Source: a virus
Virus record (IMG/VR): IMGVR_UViG_3300021083_000346
Span: 1 to 29,422 of that record
Length of the DNA: 29,422 nucleotides
Reading direction: 5' to 3' (one strand)
Made by a program: the position numbers and the translations under genes. The notes under the pieces were generated by a model. It had not been told where the DNA came from. It searched no databases and saw only the letters and a list, made by a program, of their open reading frames with translations. This document shows positions 7,595-15,420 of the stretch, one piece after another. The first letter of the stretch is position 1. Each line of letters begins with the position of its first letter.

Positions 7595-8496
7595 TATCCT
7601 CCCGCCCCGCTATATATCCCGAGATTAGAGCAAACAAGTGTGTACCAGAAAGGCTGGTCGCGGCTGGCAATTTCATAATGAATTTGCATAATTTTATATT
7701 TTCCATTTGCCGCCGGATTTATCACGCTTTGAACCGTAACATTTCCGCCAATTTGTATCTTATTATTAAGCATCATCTTAACGATAATGCCCTGATCTGT
7801 CACCTGTGGAATTCCCACCATGCCTGTACCGGAATTTAGCATATAATTCGAATTTGCAACAGCCTTATCAGAATCAACCAGCGTAAGCGTGCCGTTATCA
7901 ACGCACGCCTGTATACCGCCCATATTATTAAGCTCCTCGACGCCATCAAGCGGAGTGCCGGTATAAGAAAAGTTGCTTATCGTTTTGTCTGTAGCCTGAT
8001 TATTTAGGAGCCATCCGCCATTTTTGGCTATGCCCTGGGCGATGCTGGAAATCGGCGCGCTGGCGGCAAACTGAACATTTTGGATGGATCCGGTTAGAAA
8101 ATTATTAGCGAGACTTCTTAATACGATGCCTATGTCCGGTGGCTGCAGCACATCAGCCAGTATAACCTGTCCAGTGTAAAGCAAAAATAGCCCAGAGGAT
8201 TTGCGCCCAGCCTTAAGCGTCATTGCCACAGGCGTTCGCGGCTGCTTTAGTGGCGAACTAAGTGTTATTATCTGCTGTCTCTGGGCTTGAGTAAGATTAT
8301 AAATTCGGCACTCGCAGCTAGCGGAATTAGCGCTGAAGAATTTCTGGCCGCTGGCATATATGGCAAAGCCCTCAGAAAATGTTAGTGTTCCTGTTGGCAG
8401 CGCAATATCAAGCTCAATAAGGCGTCCATCAAAAGCGGATTGCGGAGGCGATGCTGCGCCAACTGGATTGACTGCATTTGATATTATGGATGACAT
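7594..8496 (-). CDS. Baseplate hub protein (gp44/gp27-like)
   Basis: A 300-aa protein between the baseplate plug and the spike. The beginning (FDGRLIELDIALPTGTLTFSEGF, SANSASCECRIYNLTQAQRQQIITL) and the middle (GTPLDGVEELNNMGGIQACVDNG-type segment, VDSDKAV) match phage hub proteins that trimerise under the tail tube and carry the spike. The C-terminus (NGKYKIMQIHYEIASRDQPFWYTLVC) is also typical of the family. Start and stop codons overlap both neighbours by one base (TAATG), so the hub is tightly co-translated with plug and spike. Call rests on pattern plus gene order. Confidence 0.75.
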   Translation of the reverse strand: MSSIISNAVNPVGAASPPQSAFDGRLIELDIALPTGTLTFSEGFAIYASGQKFFSANSASCECRIYNLTQAQRQQIITLSSPLKQPRTPVAMTLKAGRKSSGLFLLYTGQVILADVLQPPDIGIVLRSLANNFLTGSIQNVQFAASAPISSIAQGIAKNGGWLLNNQATDKTISNFSYTGTPLDGVEELNNMGGIQACVDNGTLTLVDSDKAVANSNYMLNSGTGMVGIPQVTDQGIIVKMMLNNKIQIGGNVTVQSVINPAANGKYKIMQIHYEIASRDQPFWYTLVCSNLGIYSGAGG

Positions 8497-8891
8497 TAAG
8501 CCTCCACATAACCTTGGGGTGAAAATCTCAAAGGAAGGGCTGCTATCGGGTTAAATGATGCTGCAGTTATGGGCGGCGGAGTTGGAGCGCGCAGCGCATT
8601 TAATTCTTCGGCGCTGATATATATTAGTGCCTGAGTTACGCCAAATTGGGTATAATAAGGCAGCAGAAAGTTTTGGGTAACAAAGAAGAAGTTTCCGCTT
8701 TCCTGATAAATAGATGGTATTATTAGCGCCCCAGCCGCGCAATGCGCGCTATCAACAATATCCGTCCCATTGAGCGATATGCTGGCAACGGTGGTATTGC
8801 TGACTGTTTTTAATAAAAATTCCCATGAATTCCCATCCAATATAACGGTAAAGGATTGATTCGGTAATTGCTGTACGGGCAAATTCATCAT
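8496..8891 (-). CDS. Baseplate plug protein, Pam3 gp18-like
   Basis: A 131-aa protein starting MMNLPVQQLPNQSFTVILDGNSWEF, with VASISLNGTDIVDSAHCAAGALIIPSIY-like strands and a GNFFFV segment. This matches the cyanophage Pam3 plug (gp18) type, a small beta protein closing the hub. Two ATG codons are adjacent; the first overlaps the upstream stop (ATGA). Its position just before the hub gene supports the assignment. The C-terminus is Pro-rich (RAPTPPPITAA). Confidence 0.7.
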   Translation of the reverse strand: MMNLPVQQLPNQSFTVILDGNSWEFLLKTVSNTTVASISLNGTDIVDSAHCAAGALIIPSIYQESGNFFFVTQNFLLPYYTQFGVTQALIYISAEELNALRAPTPPPITAASFNPIAALPLRFSPQGYVEA

Positions 8892-9601
8892 AGCGCTTTA
8901 CCTGTGGCCAAAGCTGCATAGGTTGAAATGCCCGAGGCGCTGGCAAGGAGCTGAGTTCCCAGCGTTGCGCCCTGCTGAAGCCCAGCATCAACCGTATTGC
9001 TGTTGGTGGCATCGAGCGGCTGATAATTCAAAACGGTTCCGCCAACCTGTGTCCCGTTGCCAGGCACAACAAAAATCGATTGTTTTAGATGCAGTGCAAT
9101 TGTTATCGCGTCGAACATATCCGGATCCTCTTCATGAGGCATATCGGCTATGACCATATCGCTAAAAACACCAACGCGCGTCTTGATGGCAAGCGGCGTG
9201 GCGTTGATAAAATTCTGCCTTATCTGGCTGTATGTGGCTGCGTAAAATTCAGAAGTGACCAGTAGCGGCAAGTCAATTTCAACTGGATTTATTATATGAT
9301 GATCAGCTAGGACAGCCCCAGTTTCTACGGGATGCTCCATTATTTTTGAGGTTTCTCGGACAGTGGCCTTTAGTGGGCGCGCATTGACAAAAAGCTGGCC
9401 GATCGACGCGGTGGTATTTGTGGTACCGAGAATGGAATTAAGGATTGAAACACTTAAGCCGGAAAGCCCTGTGGAGGACGCCGCGCCGCCTTGTCCAGCG
9501 CCATTCGAATAAATGCCGACAACATCAACGTTGGGGCCAAGAGAAGCAAGTAACCCTAATCCCAGAGAAACATTTGATATTAATGATGCTGGCGTTGCCA
9601 T
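8888..9601 (-). CDS. Dit-like distal tail / baseplate protein
   Basis: A 237-aa protein directly after the tape measure. The central block (about 85-165) contains VRETSKIMEHPVETGAVLADH, then IINPVEIDLPLLVT and MVIADMPHEEDPDMFDAITIALHL, the signature of Dit-like N-terminal domains in contractile phages. The first 75 residues are Gly/Ser/Leu-rich and probably flexible. Such proteins join the tail tube to the hub. The start overlaps the tape measure stop by one base (TAATG), and the stop overlaps the plug start by four (ATGA). Confidence 0.75.
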   Translation of the reverse strand: MATPASLISNVSLGLGLLASLGPNVDVVGIYSNGAGQGGAASSTGLSGLSVSILNSILGTTNTTASIGQLFVNARPLKATVRETSKIMEHPVETGAVLADHHIINPVEIDLPLLVTSEFYAATYSQIRQNFINATPLAIKTRVGVFSDMVIADMPHEEDPDMFDAITIALHLKQSIFVVPGNGTQVGGTVLNYQPLDATNSNTVDAGLQQGATLGTQLLASASGISTYAALATGKAL

Positions 9602-11223
9602 TACCTGTCTATCCCATCATTGGAATCGCTATATAAATCATCAAGATGCCCTTTCAGCCCATCTGCAAATATCTGGTGAATTTGCGAGGCATCGGCGTTT
9701 TGGGCGTTGATTTCAATTTTATCTATCTTAACATTTAACGCAGCACCGCCGCCAGAATTTTGTGACGCCGTAGCGGAAAATTGCGATGCTAGCTGGTGGG
9801 CTATCTGCATGCGATGGGCAGGGTTCTCGCCCGATACCTCAAAATATCTATTTGTTATGGCCGCGGCTGATTCGGCGGATCCGGCTGTTCTAATGCGGGC
9901 GTCATCCCCGCGCTGGTGAAGCTCCCATGCAGCCGCTTGACGCTGCTCGTCAATCGAAGCGTTGGCCACATCAATACCAGTGCCAGCTAAAATCTGATAT
10001 CGACGGCGGCTATCCCACTGGTAAAGCCCGTAATGGACGCCTTTGAGATAATTACGCGCATCAGCGCGCCCGCCGCTTTCCGCCTTTTCATTGGCCGCTA
10101 ATCCGGCTGCCTGTGCCGGCGTATAGCTCTGGGATATCCAAAAATCCAAAGCGGATCCGCTTCTTCCGGATTTGGGCGGCGCTTTCGGCGCTGGGATTGG
10201 AGAATTTTCATCTCCCAATATCCAGCTATCGATTAAAGATGCCAAATGCGACTGCCTGGCTTCACTAGGATGGGCTATATCATGCTCAGCCGCCCCAATC
10301 TCCTTTGCCGCTAAGAAAGTTGCCAAAACCAACCTTCCCAGAGGAGTCCATGCAAGGATGCCGGCTGCTGCTGTTTCAGCAAAAAATGATTCGATGCCGC
10401 CTTTTTGCTTTTCCAGCCCTTTTATATAATCATCAAATTTAGCCAGCTCTTTGGAAACGGTTGGCAATACATCGGAGCCGAGATGCGTAAAGGCGCTAGT
10501 TAGCGAATGCAGCGCATCAGTGCGCGCGCCCTCGAATGTACGCGCGGCTTCATAATCCTCGCGCGTGGCTTTAGTTAACTTCTCCTGAAGATCGATGCTT
10601 TCTCTATATTTGGCGTTGCTTTGCTCAAGAAAGGCTATCGCCCCAGGGTCAGTTATGCCCCCCAATCCCAGAATCCGGCGCTGCTCCTGTTTTGGCAATC
10701 CAGCTATTTTCTCATGGTAATAATCGAATAAATCCGCCACCTTCGTAAATGCCACGCCATTCTGCGCTGCGGCGGCGGTCATGGAATTGATTGTGCTTAG
10801 AAACCCCTCCGAGCTTCCGCCGGCAGACTCAACGGCTGCGGAATAGGTGCGAAGTTCATCAACATTCTGCCCCGTTATTTTAGATTGAATTTCCAAACTA
10901 GAATTAAGGGCGGCTGCATTTAATATTCCAGATTTTAGGCCATTGAAAGAAGCAAAGGCAGTCAACGCAGCCAAGCCATTCTGTGCGAGACCAACGAAAG
11001 AATCGCTTATTTTATCTACTTCTTTTTGCTGATCTTTTAAGCCTTGAACGGCTTCCTTGCGGCGCTTTTGCAGCTCTTTATATTCTTTATTTTCTTCCTC
11101 TGAGCGCTTTTTGCCTTTTTTGGCCAGATCATCAAGCTGCTTATCCAGCCCAGCAATTTCTTTTTGAACTGAGGTGGGTATATCGGTCTTGAACAGCAAG
11201 TAAAATGTATCGAGAATGCTCAT
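9601..11223 (-). CDS. Tape measure protein with C-terminal phage tail lysozyme domain
   Basis: A 540-aa protein that sets tail length and is ejected during infection. Residues 20-75 are a charged coiled coil (LDDLAKKGKKRSEEENKEYK), 75-280 are Ala/Ser-rich helix, and 284-306 is a hydrophobic segment. From about 355 a phage tail lysozyme-type domain follows: LDFWISQSYTPAQAAGLAANE, KAESGG with E382 as the likely catalytic Glu, YGLYQWDSRRR and AAWELHQRGDDARI. This would cut peptidoglycan locally as the tail penetrates. The helical part alone predicts a short tail, well under 100 nm. The start overlaps the end of the frameshifted chaperone frame by four bases (ATGA). Confidence 0.85.
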   Translation of the reverse strand: MSILDTFYLLFKTDIPTSVQKEIAGLDKQLDDLAKKGKKRSEEENKEYKELQKRRKEAVQGLKDQQKEVDKISDSFVGLAQNGLAALTAFASFNGLKSGILNAAALNSSLEIQSKITGQNVDELRTYSAAVESAGGSSEGFLSTINSMTAAAAQNGVAFTKVADLFDYYHEKIAGLPKQEQRRILGLGGITDPGAIAFLEQSNAKYRESIDLQEKLTKATREDYEAARTFEGARTDALHSLTSAFTHLGSDVLPTVSKELAKFDDYIKGLEKQKGGIESFFAETAAAGILAWTPLGRLVLATFLAAKEIGAAEHDIAHPSEARQSHLASLIDSWILGDENSPIPAPKAPPKSGRSGSALDFWISQSYTPAQAAGLAANEKAESGGRADARNYLKGVHYGLYQWDSRRRYQILAGTGIDVANASIDEQRQAAAWELHQRGDDARIRTAGSAESAAAITNRYFEVSGENPAHRMQIAHQLASQFSATASQNSGGGAALNVKIDKIEINAQNADASQIHQIFADGLKGHLDDLYSDSNDGIDR

Positions 11224-11516
11224 TTATTTCTAGCCTTTTTCCTTGCCTGTTCTGACGCCAACCATTCATTGTAGCGCGGGATTACGATACATTCCCACAA
11301 GATATAGGCATCCTCTATGGTGTAGATTGTCCTGAGTTCGTGGAGGCTTGCTTTTTCAGCTGCGATGATGGTCCCGAGGATTGGGTTAACATTTCTGAAA
11401 TCTTCGCTATGTACTGATGAACGGTATTTTCGAAGAAACTTGAGATCGTCTCTTTTTGAAAAAAACCATTGTTGTACGCTACCTCCGCCTTGAGAAGCTG
11501 AATCAGCGCTTGCCAA
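11220..11516 (-). CDS. -1 frame extension of tail assembly chaperone (G-T type frameshift)
   Basis: This open frame overlaps the 3' part of the chaperone gene and runs on to abut the tape measure start (ATGA). From the T-tract onward it has no ATG or GTG, only TTG codons, so independent translation is unlikely. Its last 40 codons (ASLHELRTIYTIEDAYILW, PRYNEWLASEQARKK) look like real protein, with a patterned helix and charged end, whereas the earlier part reads like shadow. The natural explanation is a programmed -1 frameshift from the upstream chaperone, as in many tailed phages. The shift site is most likely GAAAAAG at 11357-11351, giving a chaperone ending about 45 residues beyond SSQLKK. 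Confidence 0.65.
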   Translation of the reverse strand: MASADSASQGGGSVQQWFFSKRDDLKFLRKYRSSVHSEDFRNVNPILGTIIAAEKASLHELRTIYTIEDAYILWECIVIPRYNEWLASEQARKKARNK

Positions 11517-11785
11517 TCAGTTACATGGTTATCTATAAGCGCCAAGGTGATGAGAGGCTGTGGCTTGCCCTCAATGGAAACGGCAACATACTTCAATATT
11601 TTATACTGTAGCTCTTGGACGATTTCCCAATCAGCGATTTTAGGCAAAGCCGTTGCTACAATCGCCCCTGGGAAACGGGCTATAATTTCCAACCCATCCC
11701 ATGCAGGGAATTTTGAAAGCAAAAATTTTTTATCCTTGCCGGAGCCATCCGTTATGGTCACTTCTTTTGGGTCGCGTAAATCCAT
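11315..11785 (-). CDS. Tail assembly chaperone (zero-frame product)
   Basis: A 156-aa protein starting MDLRDPKEVTITDGSGKDKKFLLSKFPAW, typical of the chaperone that coats the tape measure in contractile phages. The middle (GLEIIARFPGAIVATALPKI, ILKYVAVSIEGK) is followed by EVAYNNGFFQKETISSFF and a low-complexity tail QLKKQASTNSGQSTP that ends in the overlap with the -1 frame. The position between tube and tape measure is diagnostic. The ribosome site is weak, and the start lies four bases from the tube stop, so translational coupling to the abundant tube protein is likely. A minority of ribosomes would shift into the overlapping frame. Confidence 0.75.
   Translation of the reverse strand: MDLRDPKEVTITDGSGKDKKFLLSKFPAWDGLEIIARFPGAIVATALPKIADWEIVQELQYKILKYVAVSIEGKPQPLITLALIDNHVTDWQALIQLLKAEVAYNNGFFQKETISSFFENTVHQYIAKISEMLTQSSGPSSQLKKQASTNSGQSTP
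11351..11357 (-). other. Candidate -1 slippery site (GAAAAAG)
   Basis: On the minus transcript the zero frame reads CTG AAA AAG CAA. Slipping back one base gives GAA AAA GCA and joins QLKK to ASLHELRT. The AAG to AAA step re-pairs well, but the AAA to GAA step mismatches at the first base, so this is not the textbook A6G heptamer. It is favoured because zero-frame protein upstream and -1 frame protein downstream both look genuine at this point. Confidence 0.45.
11459..11465 (-). other. Alternative -1 slippery site (TTTTTTT)
   Basis: A perfect X XXY YYZ heptamer in the zero frame (GGT TTT TTT CAA) that would shift AYNNGFF into SKRDDLKF. T-tract sites are used in other phage tail chaperone genes (for example T6G in P2). 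It is less favoured because the -1 frame just downstream does not resemble chaperone sequence. Confidence 0.3.
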
Positions 11786-11788
11786 GGA

Positions 11789-12238
11789 TTAAACCGATCC
11801 AGTAGATGAGCTGAAGGAGAAGGTATAGGCTTTGGTTTTCATGCGGCCGGAGCTGGCAACGCCAGTGCCAAATGGCGCATCGGTGATAAAGCCCTGATTA
11901 TTAGTGGTTACAGTGCCGTCCTGATAGGTAATAACAGCTGTAATTATATCGCGGGCATTAACGGAGCCTTGGCTTACACGATTTGCATTGGCTAAGATGG
12001 CCAGATTGATGTCGTCCTGAGAATTTGGGATGACATTAAGAACCATCGGATTCATTACGGCTTTGCTCCATTTTAGCCCATCGCCATTTAAGCCCATCCC
12101 TGTATCTGCGATTTTAATTGCGGCGATGTCCATAGGATCCGCATCATCGGCAAATTGGGTTATCGCCAGGCCGGCTGGGAAAGTTTTGGATGCCGTCAGG
12201 ACTACAACGAGTCCATATCCGGTAATATCATTAACCAT
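11789..12238 (-). CDS. Tail tube protein, DUF3277 family
   Basis: A 149-aa protein starting MVNDITGYGLVVVLTASKTF, with the DUF3277 pattern FADDADPMDIAAIKIADTGMG, LNGDGLKWSKAVMNPMVLNV, VSQGSVNARDIITAVITY and a final AYTFSFSSST strand. DUF3277 proteins polymerise into the inner tube of contractile tails and follow the DUF3383 sheath gene. It has an excellent ribosome site (AAGGAG, eight bases from ATG), as expected for an abundant structural protein. A one-domain fold without additions. Confidence 0.85.
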   Translation of the reverse strand: MVNDITGYGLVVVLTASKTFPAGLAITQFADDADPMDIAAIKIADTGMGLNGDGLKWSKAVMNPMVLNVIPNSQDDINLAILANANRVSQGSVNARDIITAVITYQDGTVTTNNQGFITDAPFGTGVASSGRMKTKAYTFSFSSSTGSV

Positions 12239-12249
12239 GAGGCAGCTCC

Positions 12250-13782
12250 TTAAATCAGAATGTTAGAACCCGTTATCGATTGCACCACATCGTCTTTGCT
12301 GTAAACCAGCGTGTAAACAGCGGTATAAACGGTGACACCATCCACAATGCTTGATTGGATAACTACATTGACCCAATAGCCGTTATTCTGCACTTGCTGC
12401 CATGCCGTTGGGCTGTTGGTAACTTCTCCAATGAAAGCAATCTGTGTGCTGTTTAAGGTTTTGCCAACAGAAATGGTTCCGTTGAATAATGCGACATTTA
12501 TTACGCTTTGCAGCTGCGCGGTAATAAGGGCCACGCCCTTTAGATTCGCGGGAATCTGCGTAAGAGCCAAGAGCAAATTTAGCAGGGCAGCCGCCAGATT
12601 ATCCTTAAACCAGATTTCATTAGCATAAAGATTCTGGAACTGCGGATCCGCAGCAAGCCCCATCATATAGCCATTCATGTAGAAAGATATGATCTGGCCA
12701 GCAGTTTGTGTGCTGCCATAGAAATTGATTCGCAACGCCGTATATGTGTTGTAACTCGCCTGATTGGCCACGGATGGAGTCAGGATGAATTCCTGATATT
12801 TATAATTCTGCACAGAATTCGGCCCGTTATAATCGGTAGCCGCGAAAATCATCATCGGTACCATTTCAGGGAATTCAATATCAGCCGCAGACCCAGGAGA
12901 TTGCAACGTCACTGTTGTTCCGCCGATTTCAAGCAAGGCAGCTGACCAAGCGGAAGCATTAGCCGCAGTAACATTGACGGCATAAATAAACTGCACGTTT
13001 GGATTCAGACTGTTGTTCCAGTTTGCCACGGCTTCGGTATTTAAAAGCGTCAATGCTAAATCGAATGTCGTGCAAATCGAGCCAAAATTGTTGCTGATAT
13101 TGACTAATTCAGCGAGATTTGCAGCAATAAGCTGTGCGGAAGTCCCGTTTGATAATATCGTGCCTGGGCTAAGCCATCCAAGCAAACTCGCCACATCATT
13201 AGAAACGCCGGCCGTAACAGATATTGTATCAGCGCCGGTTGCGCCGCTTACGAGGTTAAACGCGCCGCTTGTGTTGTCATAAGTTACTGTTGCACCTGTC
13301 CATGCGGCTCCGCCAGCTGAATAAGCATTAATTATGCCTGTCATGGTTGTGGCAACAGCCGCTAAGCTTCCGTCTGCTGAAAAATCAATTGTAGTAAAGG
13401 TATGCGAGAAGCCACCCATATTTATTGTTATCTCGCCAGCGCCGCTTATGGCATTTAACTGCGATAAAGAGCCGGACGGTTTAGCCCCAAAAATGAGGCT
13501 AGCAGTAGCGGCATCATTGTTCCAAAACCAGAAGCTAAGCAAGTTCGGAGTGGTAGCGGTTTTGCTCACCCACCCAAAATAGAAGAGCGCGCGCAAATAT
13601 TCTTCGGATTCAAAGCCGAAATAAGTGCCAACGTCATCGGCATTTGTGAAAGAAATGATGTTTCCAGTAGGAACTAGGCTATTATTTGTAATAACCATGG
13701 CTCCATAATTGCGTGTAGGAACCTGATTTGCGCCACCAACGCCCGAGGTGATGTCGACAAAATTCAAAATAGGAATAGCCAT
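12250..13782 (-). CDS. Tail sheath protein, DUF3383 family
   Basis: A 510-aa contractile sheath subunit. The N-terminus (MAIPILNFVDITSGVGGANQ) and the YFGFESEEYLRALFYFGWVSK segment are characteristic of DUF3383. A variable domain at about 110-210 (GEITINMGGFSHTFTTIDFSAD, TVTYDNTSGAFNLVSGATGAD) is a surface insertion, and the C-terminal half (YKYQEFILTPS, INFYGSTQTAGQIISFYMNGYMM, VNVVIQS) carries the core sheath fold with the exchange arm. Very strong ribosome site (CGGAGGA, seven bases from ATG). Its presence establishes a myovirus. A 60-base gap upstream holds a 15-bp palindrome. Confidence 0.9.
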   Translation of the reverse strand: MAIPILNFVDITSGVGGANQVPTRNYGAMVITNNSLVPTGNIISFTNADDVGTYFGFESEEYLRALFYFGWVSKTATTPNLLSFWFWNNDAATASLIFGAKPSGSLSQLNAISGAGEITINMGGFSHTFTTIDFSADGSLAAVATTMTGIINAYSAGGAAWTGATVTYDNTSGAFNLVSGATGADTISVTAGVSNDVASLLGWLSPGTILSNGTSAQLIAANLAELVNISNNFGSICTTFDLALTLLNTEAVANWNNSLNPNVQFIYAVNVTAANASAWSAALLEIGGTTVTLQSPGSAADIEFPEMVPMMIFAATDYNGPNSVQNYKYQEFILTPSVANQASYNTYTALRINFYGSTQTAGQIISFYMNGYMMGLAADPQFQNLYANEIWFKDNLAAALLNLLLALTQIPANLKGVALITAQLQSVINVALFNGTISVGKTLNSTQIAFIGEVTNSPTAWQQVQNNGYWVNVVIQSSIVDGVTVYTAVYTLVYSKDDVVQSITGSNILI

Positions 13783-13821
13783 TTTATGTCCTCCGAGGAT
13801 GAAATTAAACTTACATTATCA

Positions 13822-13836
13822 CAATCAAATTGATTG
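13822..13836. promoter_or_regulatory. Palindrome upstream of tail sheath, operator or promoter candidate
   Basis: CAATCAA-A-TTGATTG is a perfect 7+1+7 palindrome in the 60-base gap before the sheath gene. On the minus strand it is followed by TGTGATAATG, which resembles an extended -10. No good -35 is present, so a promoter is only a possibility; the palindrome may equally be a protein site. Confidence 0.3.
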
Positions 13837-13842
13837 CACAAT

Positions 13843-14382
13843 CTACACTTCGTATATAGCGATTTCCGTTGGCTGCAGAACAGGCGTAGTGGATGATATT
13901 GTCTGTTTATGCGTACAAACAAAATCAAAATTTGGATTGAATTCATTCCTATCCCTGTCATCGATAAGATTCGGATTTCTAACTCTAGTTATCCTCTCTA
14001 TGCCCACGCCGCTGGCCTGAAATGTCTTTATAGCCACATCGCTCTGAAGGATGGAGGCACATAGATTGCAAATATCCGATGCCGTGTATTGACTTTGGTT
14101 TGCCGGATCCTGAGTGGCCAGCGTGCTCAGCTGAAAGGTTGTTTCATATTGCTGGGATTCAATATGATTAAATCGGGAATGAACCGGATCCCATATATCC
14201 TCCCGCAACAGTGAGCCATAGCGATAATCGTCTATTTTATAAATAAATGCCGTTGGCTGCGTATTAACGCCTTGCTGTGTTGGCTGGAAAGCTTGCGCTA
14301 TAGGCGTGTTTTCGATTCCGGCAGTGGCTTCGCCGGAAATAAGAATTTGGATTATTAACGTGATTAGGGCGTTATCCAGCAT
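13843..14382 (-). CDS. Neck / tail terminator protein, LIC_12616-like
   Basis: A 179-aa protein. ATG at 14382 is chosen over an upstream TTG, with GGGA eight bases before it. It begins MLDNALITLIIQILISG and contains PTAFIYKIDDYRYGS, QQYETTFQLSTLATQDPA, DICNLCASILQSD and NLIDDRDRNEFNPNFDFVCTH, matching the phage neck terminator family adjacent to the sheath. It would cap the tail tube and join it to the head connector. It follows the strong hairpin at 14401-14444, so its translation level may be set apart from the genes before it. Confidence 0.75.
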   Translation of the reverse strand: MLDNALITLIIQILISGEATAGIENTPIAQAFQPTQQGVNTQPTAFIYKIDDYRYGSLLREDIWDPVHSRFNHIESQQYETTFQLSTLATQDPANQSQYTASDICNLCASILQSDVAIKTFQASGVGIERITRVRNPNLIDDRDRNEFNPNFDFVCTHKQTISSTTPVLQPTEIAIYEV

Positions 14383-14400
14383 AGTTATTCCCAAATATGT

Positions 14401-14444
14401 ATAGCCTTGGCGCTCCCCAACCCATCAAAGAGCGCCAAGGCTAT
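14401..14444 (-). other. Long perfect intergenic RNA hairpin between neck genes
   Basis: A perfect 14-bp inverted repeat (ATAGCCTTGGCGCT / AGCGCCAAGGCTAT) with a 16-nt loop; further A-T and G-U pairs extend it to about 14395-14450. On the minus transcript it begins five nucleotides after a TGA stop codon. It is followed by ACATATTTGGG and the next ATG, with no U-tract. It resembles the hairpin at 642-675 in its position relative to the stop codon and its tatatAGC entry. Candidate mRNA stabiliser, RNase site or attenuator. Confidence 0.7.
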
Positions 14445-14449
14445 ATATA

Positions 14450-14818
14450 TCACGGAATTGGAACCTCCACAGCTAAAACCGCATCCCATCCATCAATCGC
14501 ATCCCACGGGGTTTTCGATAGCGCCTGATATCGACGGCAATTAAGTATAAATTGGTCGCCAGCCACATCGCGGGTCACATCAAGAATATTACGCGAAACA
14601 AAAAACGTAAAATATTTTTTGTCGAAATCCAGCCCGTTTTTCTGATAGAGCTCGCGTGGCATCGGCTGGGCGCTCCCAGTGCAGCTGATTGGCGCTTTAT
14701 ACGATGTCAGATAAAGCCCGTTTGGCTGCAGCGTGCGTTTGTCATATGCTATATATTGGAATGGCTGGCGGGCTATAAGCCGAAGCGCCATATTCAAAAC
14801 ATTTTGTCCTGGGATCAT
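14450..14818 (-). CDS. Head-tail connector region protein (collar/neck candidate)
   Basis: A 122-aa protein starting MIPGQNVLNMALRLIARQPFQYI, with NGLYLTSYKAPISCTGSAQPM, PRELYQKNGLDFDKKYFTFFV and RDVAGDQFILNCRRYQ. This order is conserved in small phage proteins lying before the neck terminator in contractile phages; they probably belong to the connector or collar. No domain name is certain. The start overlaps the previous stop by four bases (ATGA). The hairpin at 14401-14444 follows immediately. Confidence 0.65.
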   Translation of the reverse strand: MIPGQNVLNMALRLIARQPFQYIAYDKRTLQPNGLYLTSYKAPISCTGSAQPMPRELYQKNGLDFDKKYFTFFVSRNILDVTRDVAGDQFILNCRRYQALSKTPWDAIDGWDAVLAVEVPIP

Positions 14819-15420
14819 GTTTTTTCTACCTTGTGTGTTAAGGTGGCAATAGCTTTTCCGCTATCGATAAGCGGCTTGGTCGACACATCGGGAGTTTTAT
14901 AGCCTGGCGTGGTTACCTTCGTTGCCGCTTGTCCGACAGTTGCTCCGGTAACGCGCAGACTCGGATCCTTCTTTTTCATGGCGCGTAATTCAATGGTAAT
15001 GGGCGACAGGCGCGGATCCAGAACTTTAAGGATGGTTTCCTTAACGTCATCTTCCGCCTTTTGTGTGAGCAACTCCATCGCATCCACGCCGCTTATGGCT
15101 CCGGCGACAACTTGTTTTGACGCAGCCAGAGCTGTTCGCGCCCATGGCTGCTTTTGCTCTGTCGCCGTGGGCCGAAAGAATGGCCGCGGAGGAGTTGAGC
15201 CATGCCCATGTTCATTTAGCGCCATCACGCCGGCAACCGGAACATCAGTCCCTTCATATTTGGAATCCTCAAACCAGCCAACCTTACCCTCGAGCCCGCG
15301 AAGCTGCTCAAGCCTATTGCTTAATGTCTGAAATGCAGATGGATTGCCGCGCTTTAGCTCCACATCAACCAACCCCACCGAACTGGAATCCGGCGCGTCC
15401 TGGGGGCGATGATGACGCAT
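14815..15420 (-). CDS. HK97 gp10-like head-tail / tail completion protein
   Basis: A protein of 201 aa from the ATG at 15420; upstream in-frame TTG (15438) and GTG starts are possible but no start has a clear ribosome site. It has FQTLSNRLEQLRGLEGKVGWF, GVMALNEHGHGSTPPRPFFRPT and QVVAGAISG, the pattern of HK97 gp10-like completion proteins (target GxxxxPxRPFFR-type segment). The C-terminal region is long and basic. It overlaps the DUF4054 gene by about 56 bases, which is unusual in this otherwise minimally overlapping operon. Confidence 0.65.
   Translation of the reverse strand: MRHHRPQDAPDSSSVGLVDVELKRGNPSAFQTLSNRLEQLRGLEGKVGWFEDSKYEGTDVPVAGVMALNEHGHGSTPPRPFFRPTATEQKQPWARTALAASKQVVAGAISGVDAMELLTQKAEDDVKETILKVLDPRLSPITIELRAMKKKDPSLRVTGATVGQAATKVTTPGYKTPDVSTKPLIDSGKAIATLTHKVEKT

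Noticed and set aside
11358-11516. Independent gene for the -1 chaperone frame starting at TTG 11516
   Set aside because: Only TTG codons are available, no ribosome site is seen, and the early part of the frame does not look like protein; a frameshift explains it better.
14401-14444. Hairpin called as a rho-independent terminator
   Set aside because: No U-tract follows on either strand, and essential sheath and tail genes lie downstream.
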